Assembly (NCBI GenBank): GCA_025929745.1
Contig: JAICPQ010000041.1
Coordinates: forward strand, 1 to 13,350
DNA from: Burkholderiales bacterium
GTDB taxonomy: Bacteria > Pseudomonadota > Gammaproteobacteria > Burkholderiales > SG8-39
Direction of reading: 5' to 3'
Length of the DNA: 13,350 bases
Position numbers and translations under genes: made by a program. Below the pieces are notes generated by a model, which was not told where the DNA came from, searched no databases, and was given only the letters and a program-made list of their open reading frames with translations. The first letter of the stretch is position 1; each line of letters begins with the position of its first letter. This document shows, piece by piece, positions 1 through 5,213 of the stretch.

Positions 1-293
1 ATGTCGTCGCCCGCTTCGCAACCCTTTATGTTGACCTGCAGGGTCAAGATGTCGCACCAATGCGCGGGGCGGGCGAGCGCCCGCGAGACGACGGCGAACG
101 GCTTGTCGATCACCGCATAGATCTCGCCCTTCTGCGCGTTGCCGGCCACTGTCGATTCGACATGCAGCGTGCGGCCGAAGGGATTGTTGGCGAGCTTGTC
201 CTGGAGCGCCGCATGTCGGGCGAGTAGGCCGCCTGCATCCTGCGCCTGCGCGGCGCCGGCGAGCAAGGCAGCGCAGAATAGGGCTCGCAGCAT
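1..293 (-). CDS. Secreted protein of unknown function, partial (3' end beyond left edge)
   Basis: Reading leftward from an ATG at 293-291 gives about 97 codons with no stop before the window edge. The first 18 residues (MLRALFCAALLAGAAQAQ) are a Sec signal peptide with a likely cut after AQA, so the product should be periplasmic or outer-membrane. The visible mature part contains NPFGRTLHVEST, GEIYAVIDKPFA and a conserved-looking WCDILTLQVNIKGC stretch with two cysteines. I have an impression of similar hypothetical proteins in Burkholderiales but no named function, so none is given. Codon use and GC match the host-like genes further right. A broken copy of the same gene lies at 1654-1797, which supports this frame as the real one. 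No clear Shine-Dalgarno site is seen upstream. Confidence 0.72.
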   Translation of the reverse strand, partial: MLRALFCAALLAGAAQAQDAGGLLARHAALQDKLANNPFGRTLHVESTVAGNAQKGEIYAVIDKPFAVVSRALARPAHWCDILTLQVNIKGCEAGDD

Positions 294-334
294 AGACAGC
301 GCCTCAGCAAGAAACGCTCCGCGACCTAGAAGAG

Positions 335-823
335 TTACCTATATGCCTGGCCGCTCATCTTGCGTCCAGCGTGACGAGCTTTCCATTCGTTCAAGGTCTG
401 CAGCACTTGCTCGAGGGGCGCACTGTAGTGATCGGCAATCGCGCCTTCCATGCCCGCAAGAGCCAACGCTACGGCGCGACCAGTCTTTTGCTTCGTGTAC
501 TCCTCGCTGTACTCGATTGCGATCATCTTCGCGCCATGGATGCGCGCCATCCGAAAAGCGTCAACGTCGGCCCACTTGAGTTTGAGGTGGCGCGACATGC
601 TTACGACGTCTATTCCATCGGCGTCGAGCTTCAAATAGGTGCTGTTCGGCCGCAGCATAAAGAGCGAGGCCGGGATGCCAAGGGCGAAGAACGCGATGCA
701 CAACCAACCGAGAACCGGGTTCTCGGTCGTCAACCACGAGCCGAGGAAAACAAAACCTATGGATAGGGCAAGCAGCATCAGTGCCTTCTTCCGGCTGCCC
801 AGAAATATCACCGGCGTGTCCAC
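335..823 (-). CDS. STM3941-like small membrane protein
   Basis: This 162-residue protein has a short cytoplasmic N-terminus (DTPVIFLGSRKKA), two closely spaced membrane helices at about 13-30 and 36-56, and then a soluble domain with LKLDADGIDVVSMSRHLKLK, followed by a C-terminal helix that includes GMEGAIADHY and LNEWKARH. That layout and the wording of the motifs match what I recall of the STM3941 family, whose biochemical role is unknown; the soluble part resembles a PH-like fold. The start is a GTG at 823-821, chosen because it gives the family-like N-terminus; no good Shine-Dalgarno site precedes it. It lies 48 nt after the stop of the gene at 872-1150 on the same strand, so the three small genes here may be co-transcribed. 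Confidence 0.75.
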   Translation of the reverse strand: MDTPVIFLGSRKKALMLLALSIGFVFLGSWLTTENPVLGWLCIAFFALGIPASLFMLRPNSTYLKLDADGIDVVSMSRHLKLKWADVDAFRMARIHGAKMIAIEYSEEYTKQKTGRAVALALAGMEGAIADHYSAPLEQVLQTLNEWKARHAGRKMSGQAYR

Positions 824-871
824 GTGCGATCTAGCGTACCGAGCTGAAAGCCTTGGTCGACAACGCGCCGC

Positions 872-1150
872 TTAGGCCTGGTTTTTCTCACTAGGACCGC
901 TCCTATGGAGCCAAGCTAGATACTGGGCCTTATCTTTCTCGATTATGCGGTTCTGCTCATCGGCTGACAGCCGATCAATCCGGAACATCTTTTTTGTGTA
1001 GTTTGGATATTCGGCTTTTCCAATTATTTCTCGCCACCAACCACTGGCATTTGCCAGGTCGCCTCTTAGCTTCTCAAGGTTGCCGTTCGCGTTTTTGAGG
1101 CACGCCATGATCACGCGCGGCTTCTCGCGCACCTCAATGCCTCGGATCAT
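872..1150 (-). CDS. Conserved hypothetical protein, 3' part of a frameshifted gene
   Basis: The open frame from ATG 1150 gives 92 residues, including REKPRVIMACLKNANGNLEKLR and a GWWREIIGKAEYPNY stretch. This resembles a common bacterial hypothetical family (typically ..RVRLAxLKLANGNLEKLR..YRDVLAxAEYP..) of unknown function; no catalytic motif, signal peptide or membrane helix is visible. In that family a segment like VPSVSESDIERIVRRDFP precedes this part. Exactly that segment is encoded just upstream in another frame (1172-1242, separate entry), so the ATG at 1150 is probably internal and the full gene spans about 872-1242. GC is low (about 47% at 901-1080) compared with 65-70% in the right part of the window, suggesting foreign origin. 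Confidence 0.6.
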   Translation of the reverse strand: MIRGIEVREKPRVIMACLKNANGNLEKLRGDLANASGWWREIIGKAEYPNYTKKMFRIDRLSADEQNRIIEKDKAQYLAWLHRSGPSEKNQA

Positions 1151-1171
1151 TTCGTGAATGACGGCATGAAG

Positions 1172-1242
1172 CTCGGAGGGGAGTCTCGCCGAACGATCCT
1201 TTCGATGTCGCTCTCGGAAACGCTGGGAACGTACTGCGCCAC
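1172..1242 (-). pseudogene. 5' fragment of the frameshifted gene at 872-1150
   Basis: Reading from GTG 1242-1240 gives MAQYVPSVSESDIERIVRRD, then the frame runs into a stop near 1150. Switching frame at about 1178-1183 continues with PSELHAVIHEMIRGIE and on into the protein at 872-1150. A single extra base in the run of four G (plus strand, 1178-1181; CCCC on the coding strand) would restore one frame of about 123 codons. The GTG lies only 4 nt after the TGA (1249-1247) of the upstream gene, as expected for an operon. Either the gene is broken, or one base was missed in a homopolymer during sequencing. Confidence 0.55.
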
Positions 1243-1246
1243 GCGC

Positions 1247-1555
1247 TCAGCCGACCGTCGAGCCCGATGTTCGCTCCGCAGCGCGAATCTGCTGCTGCCG
1301 CCGATTACACCAGCGGATAGCCCATATCAGCGCCACAACGTACGGCGCCCAAAGCAACAGGCTGTAAGGACGCGGCAAGAGAAAAACGCCTAGAAGGAAC
1401 GCCGAGATTGCAAGCCATCCGATGATCGCCGTACGCACCATAAAGGCCCGCTCCCGCGGCCCGGCGGTATTCTTGATGCTGAAGTACGTCCCGACGACAC
1501 CGCCCGCGATTCCGAGCGCACCGCCTACGACTCCACCGATGATGCCAAGGTCCAT
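1247..1555 (-). CDS. Small three-helix membrane protein of unknown function
   Basis: The product is about 102 residues with three predicted membrane segments: a glycine-rich helix at about 3-26 (GIIGGVVGGALGIAGGVVG), then about 39-60 and 65-82, with a basic C-terminus (CNRRQQQIRAAE). The loop after helix 1 reads YFSIKNTAGPRERAFM, which I recognise as conserved among short hypothetical proteins in several phyla; the function is unknown. I chose the ATG at 1555-1553 over the longer open frame reaching 1621 because the hydrophobic protein begins there and a GGGG tract sits 5-8 nt upstream. A TTATAC hexamer about 14 nt upstream of the start on the minus strand could be its -10 element. It is the first of three small minus-strand genes. 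Confidence 0.65.
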   Translation of the reverse strand: MDLGIIGGVVGGALGIAGGVVGTYFSIKNTAGPRERAFMVRTAIIGWLAISAFLLGVFLLPRPYSLLLWAPYVVALIWAIRWCNRRQQQIRAAERTSGSTVG

Positions 1556-1653
1556 GGCTACCCCGTGTCGTATAACGTGTCTCAGCTGACCTAGATACGT
1601 TACGCCCGGCTGGATCGGCAAAGCAAGTTTGCCTAGGGAGGAGCCAGAGCGGC

Positions 1654-1797
1654 GTCAAGATGTCGCACCAATACGCGGGGCGCGCGAGCGCCCGCGAGAC
1701 GACTGCGAAAGGCTTTCTCGTTCACCGCATAGATCTCGCCGTTCTGCGCGGGCGCGCAGGCTCTTAGCACAGCCAGCGAACCGTAAGAAACGCTCCG
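1654..1797 (-). pseudogene. Decayed second copy of the left-edge secreted-protein gene
   Basis: Bases 1654-1750 match 43-138 at roughly 90% identity in the same orientation, and 1759-1797 match 282-321 around the start codon more weakly. The coding segment equivalent to 139-281 is missing (about 143 nt replaced by 8 nt). The start codon is lost (CAC where the intact copy has CAT on the plus strand), and one inserted base shifts the frame after the GEIYAVNEKAF stretch. The conserved part stops abruptly at 1654, after the codons for WCDIL. It is a deletion remnant and cannot make the protein. Confidence 0.7.
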
Positions 1798-1800
1798 AGC

Positions 1801-1806
1801 GATAAT
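1801..1806 (+). promoter_or_regulatory. Candidate -10 element for a leaderless start at 1813
   Basis: GATAAT lies exactly 6 nt before the ATG at 1813. With normal spacing, transcription would begin at or next to the start codon, giving a leaderless message. This agrees with the lack of a Shine-Dalgarno site, but no convincing -35 hexamer is seen at 16-18 nt upstream. Confidence 0.3.
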
Positions 1807-1812
1807 CGCCGC

Positions 1813-2799
1813 ATGCCAAGCGTCCGTTTCGCTTGCGAGTCGCTGTTGTTGCTGCTTGCCGTGCCGCTCCTGGCCACGGCGCAGCCGGTTGCGCGTGCCC
1901 GCATTGGGTACCTGAGCCCGTCCTCGCCCGCGGCGGCCGCCTCGTTCGTCGAGGGTTTCCGCCAGGGCCTGCGCGAGCACGGCTACGTCGAAGGGGCGAA
2001 TACGGCCATTGAATACCGCTTCGCGCATGGCGACTTCGAGCGTCTTCCTGGTATGGCCGCGGAGCTTGTCCAGTTGCGCGTGGACGTGCTCGTCGCCATG
2101 GTGACCCAAGCTTCGATTGCGGCGAAAAGCGCGACCTCAACCATTCCGGTAGTCATGGTGGGTGTTTCGGACCCGCTTGGAGCGAAACTGGTCGGAACGC
2201 TGTCCCGGCCCGGTGGCAACGTGACCGGTAACTCCGCTCTTACGGCGGCGACCGCCGGGAAGTCGCTCGAGCTGCTGAAGGAAGTCGCCCCCAACGTGCG
2301 GCGCGTGGCAGCGCTGTGGAATCCGGCGAACGAGGTGTTCCAGGCGCAGCTCGTGCGCGAGACGCAGGCGGCGGCGCGCTCGCTGAACCTCGAGCTCATC
2401 CTCTTCGAATTGAGCACGCCGGAGGCGATTCCAGGCGTGTTCGAGGCGATGGCGCGGCAGCGCGTCGGCGCCCTCAATGTGCTGGCCGATCCGATGATCA
2501 ATGCTCACGCGGCCGAGGTCACCCGGCGCGCGGCCGCGGCGCGCCTTCCTTCGATCGGATGGCAGGCCTCGTTCGCGGATGCGGGCGGCCTGATCGCTTA
2601 CGGCTCCAACCTGCGCGAGTTGCATCGCGACGCGGCCGCATACGTCGCCCGCATTCTCGCCGGGGCGAAGCCGGGCGAGCTGCCGGTCGAGCAGCCGCGA
2701 ACTTTCGACCTCGTTGTGAACATGAAAACCGCGCGCCAGCTCGGCATCGCCATCCCCGCGCCTTTCCTTCTGCGAGCCACGCGGGTGATCGAGCCTTAG
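1813..2799 (+). CDS. ABC transporter substrate-binding protein (PF04392 type), orphan
   Basis: The 328-residue protein has a Sec signal peptide (hydrophobic run LLLLLAVPLLATA, cut near residue 23) and is therefore periplasmic. The mature part has the hallmarks of the PF04392 periplasmic-binding family: IGYLSPSS, FRQGLREHGYVEG, IEYRFAHGD, STIPVVMVGVSDP, LSRPGGNVTG, VAALWNPAN and the C-terminal PRTFDLVVNMKTARQLGI. Length is normal for the family. Ligands are mostly unknown; some relatives bind aromatic amino acids or sugars, so none is assigned. No permease or ATPase gene lies next to it, which is common for these proteins in betaproteobacteria. A clear paralogue is encoded at 6921-7943. Its stop codon overlaps the stop of the convergent kinase gene by 3 nt (2796-2799). 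Confidence 0.9.
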   Translation: MPSVRFACESLLLLLAVPLLATAQPVARARIGYLSPSSPAAAASFVEGFRQGLREHGYVEGANTAIEYRFAHGDFERLPGMAAELVQLRVDVLVAMVTQASIAAKSATSTIPVVMVGVSDPLGAKLVGTLSRPGGNVTGNSALTAATAGKSLELLKEVAPNVRRVAALWNPANEVFQAQLVRETQAAARSLNLELILFELSTPEAIPGVFEAMARQRVGALNVLADPMINAHAAEVTRRAAAARLPSIGWQASFADAGGLIAYGSNLRELHRDAAAYVARILAGAKPGELPVEQPRTFDLVVNMKTARQLGIAIPAPFLLRATRVIEP

Positions 2800-3755
2800 T
2801 CGACCGCGAGCGGCTCTTCCTGCATGAGCGCGACCTGCTCGCGCAATTCCAGAATGCGGTCCTGCCAGTAGCGCTGGGTGTTGAACCACGGGAACGCGGC
2901 CGGGAAGGCGGGATCGTCCCAGCGCCGCGCGATCCAGGCCGAGTAGTGGATAAGGCGCAGGGTGCGCAGCGCTTCGAGGAGGTTCAGCTCCTTGCGGTCG
3001 AACGCGGCGAACTGCTCGTAGCCGTCGAGCACCGCGCGCAGCTGCCGCGACATCGAGGCGCGATCGCCAGAGAGCAGCATCCACAGGTCTTGCATCGCCG
3101 GGCCCATGCGCGCGTCGTCGAGGTCGACGAAGTGCGGACCGTCGTCGGTCCACAGGATGTTTCCGGGATGGCAGTCGCCGTGCAGGCGGATGGTGTTGAC
3201 AGCGCCGGCGCGCGCGTAGCAACCGTCGACCATGAGCAGCGCCTGCTCGGTCACCGCTTTCCAGGCCTCGAGGAGGTCGGCCGGGATGAACGAAGTGCTC
3301 AGCAGATATTCGCGCGGGTCGTGACCGAAGGTCTGCGGGGTGAGCGCCTCGCGATGGGCGAAAGGCTTGGTCGCGCCGATGGCATGGATGCGGCCCATGA
3401 AGCGGCCGATCCATTCGAGTGTCTTAGGATCGCCTAGCTCCGGCGTGCGTCCGCCGCGGCGCGGGTAGACCGCATAGTTGAAGCCCGAGCTCTTGCCCTT
3501 ATACGCAGGCGCGACCACAGGAATCTCGCGCTCGGCGAGCTCCTGCGCGAAGGCGTGCTCTTCCTCGATCTGCGCTTCGCTCCAGCGTCCGGGACGGTAG
3601 AACTTGGCCACCACCGTCGATCCGTCCTCGAGCCACACCTGATAGACGCGGTTCTCGTAGGACGAAAGCGCAAGCAGCCGCCCGTCGGGGCGCAGGCCGA
3701 GCTCGCTCAGGGCGTCGAGCACTACGTCCGGCGTGAGGGCGGCATAAGGGTGCAT
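2796..3755 (-). CDS. srkA: Stress response serine/threonine kinase, SrkA/YihE-like
   Basis: The product (about 319 residues; E. coli SrkA has 328) is an APH-fold protein kinase. It aligns with SrkA along its length: SYENRVYQV, VAKFYRPGRWS with the probable ATP-binding Lys51, the catalytic loop LHGDCHPGNILW (Asp194, Asn199), the metal-binding FVDLDDAR (Asp211), the DLWMLLSGD stretch and RRWDDPAFPAAFPW. In E. coli SrkA is cytoplasmic and counters stress-induced cell death linked to the MazEF pathway and envelope stress. The start is uncertain. ATG 3755 gives MHPYAALTPD, as I recall for beta-proteobacterial relatives, but has no Shine-Dalgarno site; ATG 3788 in the same frame adds 11 residues and follows AAGGGGGG. 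It is divergent from the MlaF-like gene. Confidence 0.9.
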   Translation of the reverse strand: MHPYAALTPDVVLDALSELGLRPDGRLLALSSYENRVYQVWLEDGSTVVAKFYRPGRWSEAQIEEEHAFAQELAEREIPVVAPAYKGKSSGFNYAVYPRRGGRTPELGDPKTLEWIGRFMGRIHAIGATKPFAHREALTPQTFGHDPREYLLSTSFIPADLLEAWKAVTEQALLMVDGCYARAGAVNTIRLHGDCHPGNILWTDDGPHFVDLDDARMGPAMQDLWMLLSGDRASMSRQLRAVLDGYEQFAAFDRKELNLLEALRTLRLIHYSAWIARRWDDPAFPAAFPWFNTQRYWQDRILELREQVALMQEEPLAVD

Positions 3756-3772
3756 TGGCGTATAGTAGTTCG
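3756..3772. promoter_or_regulatory. Candidate bidirectional promoter between srkA and the MlaF-like gene
   Basis: Only 17 nt separate ATG 3755 (minus) from GTG 3773 (plus). The gap holds TATAGT (3761-3766) on the plus strand and the overlapping TACTAT (3767-3762) on the minus strand. Each ends exactly 6 nt before its start codon, the spacing expected for a leaderless transcript. No good -35 hexamer is present on either side. The site depends on the chosen start codons. Confidence 0.35.
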
Positions 3773-4585
3773 GTGACGCGCGGTTCATCCCCCCTTGCGG
3801 TCGAGATCAGGGATCTGCATTTCTCGTTCGGCGATCTCGAGGTGCTGCGCGGCCTCTCGCTCGACATCCCGCGCGGCCGCGTGGTCGCGATCCTTGGCGG
3901 CAGCGGCTCGGGCAAGTCCACTCTGCTCAAGCTGATCGGCGCCCAGCTTTACCCTATGCGTGGCACGGTCACCGTCGAAGGCCGCAACGTGCACAAGCTC
4001 GATGCCCACGAGCTGTATCGGCTGCGCCTCGGCATGGGGATGATGTTCCAGACTTCGGGCCTTTTCACCGATCTGGACGTGTACGAGAACATCGCGTTCC
4101 CGATCCGCGAGAACTTCCATCTCCCCGAGGAGCTGGTGCGGCGCCTCGTCGTGATGAAGCTGCACGCGGTCGGCTTGCGCGGCGCGCGCTCGATGATGCC
4201 GGGCGACCTCTCGGGCGGGATGACACGCCGCGTGGCGCTCGCGCGCGCGATCGCGACCGATCCGAAGCTCATGATGTACGACGAGCCTTTCGCCGGCCTC
4301 GATCCGATCTCGCTCAACCAGATCGTGGATCTCATCCGCAGTCTGAACGAGGCGCTCGGCCTCACCTCCATCGTCGTCACGTACGACGTGCACGAGGCGC
4401 TCAAGGTGGCGGACTACATCTACGTCATCGGCGACGGCACGCTTCTCGGCAAGGGAACGCCGGACGAAGTGCGCACCTCCGCCGATCCGTATCTGAAGCA
4501 GTTCGTGAATGCTCTACCCGACGGCCCGGTGCGCTTCCATTTCCCGGGACCGCCACTCGAGGAGGACCTGCGCATCCATGGATGA
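3773..4585 (+). CDS. MlaF-like ABC transporter ATPase, orphan
   Basis: The 270-residue product is a complete ABC ATPase of the MlaF type, which in other bacteria drives phospholipid transport across the envelope with MlaE, MlaD and MlaB. Seen: Walker A GGSGSGKST (42-50), Q-loop Gln93 in MFQTSGLFTDLDVYENIAFP, signature LSGGM (146-150), Walker B LMMYDEP (166-172), D-loop GLDP, and an MlaF-style tail (DGPVRFHFP). The usual H-loop histidine is Tyr204 here (VVTYDV). No mlaE, mlaD, mlaC or mlaB is nearby; the next genes are a DUF6781-like protein and a UbiB-like protein. Start GTG 3773 was chosen because it leaves a short N-terminus before VEIRDLHF; TTG 3755 in the same frame is an alternative. It overlaps the next gene by 8 nt. 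Confidence 0.88.
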   Translation: MTRGSSPLAVEIRDLHFSFGDLEVLRGLSLDIPRGRVVAILGGSGSGKSTLLKLIGAQLYPMRGTVTVEGRNVHKLDAHELYRLRLGMGMMFQTSGLFTDLDVYENIAFPIRENFHLPEELVRRLVVMKLHAVGLRGARSMMPGDLSGGMTRRVALARAIATDPKLMMYDEPFAGLDPISLNQIVDLIRSLNEALGLTSIVVTYDVHEALKVADYIYVIGDGTLLGKGTPDEVRTSADPYLKQFVNALPDGPVRFHFPGPPLEEDLRIHG

Positions 4586-5204
4586 GACGCGTTCCAGAGA
4601 TTCGATCCGCAAGGCGGCCAGCGACGCTATGAAGGCGGGCGGCGACATTGGCCGCCGCGTGCGAGACCTCACGCTCGAGTCGCTCGCGAACCGCCGCTTT
4701 GACCGCGAGGGCATCCGCGAGGTCGTGCGCGCGGTCACCGAAGGCATGGCGGCCGCCGCTCCCGCGAGCGGCGGCTCGATGCGACAGGCGATGGGCCAGG
4801 CGTTCCGCGGCATGGACGAGGCGCTCACCAAATCGGTGGAAGCCGGCCATGCGGCCCTGCGCCAAATGGTTGCCGCCGGCCGGGGCATCAGCGACAACGA
4901 GGTGAAGCAGGCGCTCGCGGGCCTCAAAAAGATCGAGCAGGACTTCGTCGCCACCGTGAGCCAGGTCGCATCCTCCGCAAACGAGCGCGTACGGCCGGAG
5001 CTCGAGGACCTCGTCAAGCGCGCGGCGCGCGCCGGCACCGACACCGGGCGCCAGGCCGCGCACCTCATGACCGAGTTCACCTTCGCCGGCATCGAGCTTG
5101 CCGGCGAGTTCAGCGCGCGTTTTGCCCGGATGGCGAGCGGCGTGCTCGCCGGCATGGCCGACGCGCTCGAGAAGTCCGCCGCCGAGAGAAAGAAGAAGAC
5201 CTAG
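4578..5204 (+). CDS. DUF6781-like helical protein
   Basis: The 208-residue, almost entirely helical and alanine-rich protein has no signal peptide. It contains VRDLTLESLANRRFDREGIREVVRAV near the N-terminus, a middle helix (ALTKSVEAGHAALRQM), a coiled-coil-like part (LAGLKKIEQDFVATVSQVA) and an amphipathic to mildly hydrophobic segment (about 165-197) before a lysine-rich end (ERKKKT). I recognise the N-terminal pattern as that of DUF6781, whose role is unknown; it also has a phasin-like look, but this is only a resemblance in composition. The start is ATG 4578, which overlaps the stop of the MlaF-like gene (ATGGATGA), so the two are likely translationally coupled. The UbiB-like gene follows 9 nt later. 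Family call moderate, existence of the gene certain. Confidence 0.8.
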   Translation: MDETRSRDSIRKAASDAMKAGGDIGRRVRDLTLESLANRRFDREGIREVVRAVTEGMAAAAPASGGSMRQAMGQAFRGMDEALTKSVEAGHAALRQMVAAGRGISDNEVKQALAGLKKIEQDFVATVSQVASSANERVRPELEDLVKRAARAGTDTGRQAAHLMTEFTFAGIELAGEFSARFARMASGVLAGMADALEKSAAERKKKT

Positions 5205-5213
5205 TCGCGCCCG

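Noticed and set aside
335..1621. Possible integron gene cassettes (small hypothetical genes in a row with foreign composition)
   Set aside because: I looked for attC-type inverted core sites (GTTRRRY with a matching RYYYAAC) in the gaps and found no convincing pair; the gaps of 4 and 48 nt are also too short for full attC sites between each gene.
1..1797. The repeated 43-138 / 1654-1750 segment as an insertion-sequence or attachment-site repeat
   Set aside because: The repeat lies within the coding part of one gene, and a second block of similarity covers its start region, so gene duplication with decay explains it better; no transposase or integrase is present.
1633..2140. Two overlapping minus-strand open frames of about 160 codons
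   Set aside because: They run antisense to the start of the binding-protein gene and only by chance include part of the decayed gene remnant.
2137..3414. A 425-codon minus-strand open frame across the binding-protein and kinase genes
   Set aside because: It is out of frame with the srkA-like gene on the same strand and antisense to the binding-protein gene; its sequence is arginine- and proline-rich shadow without motifs.
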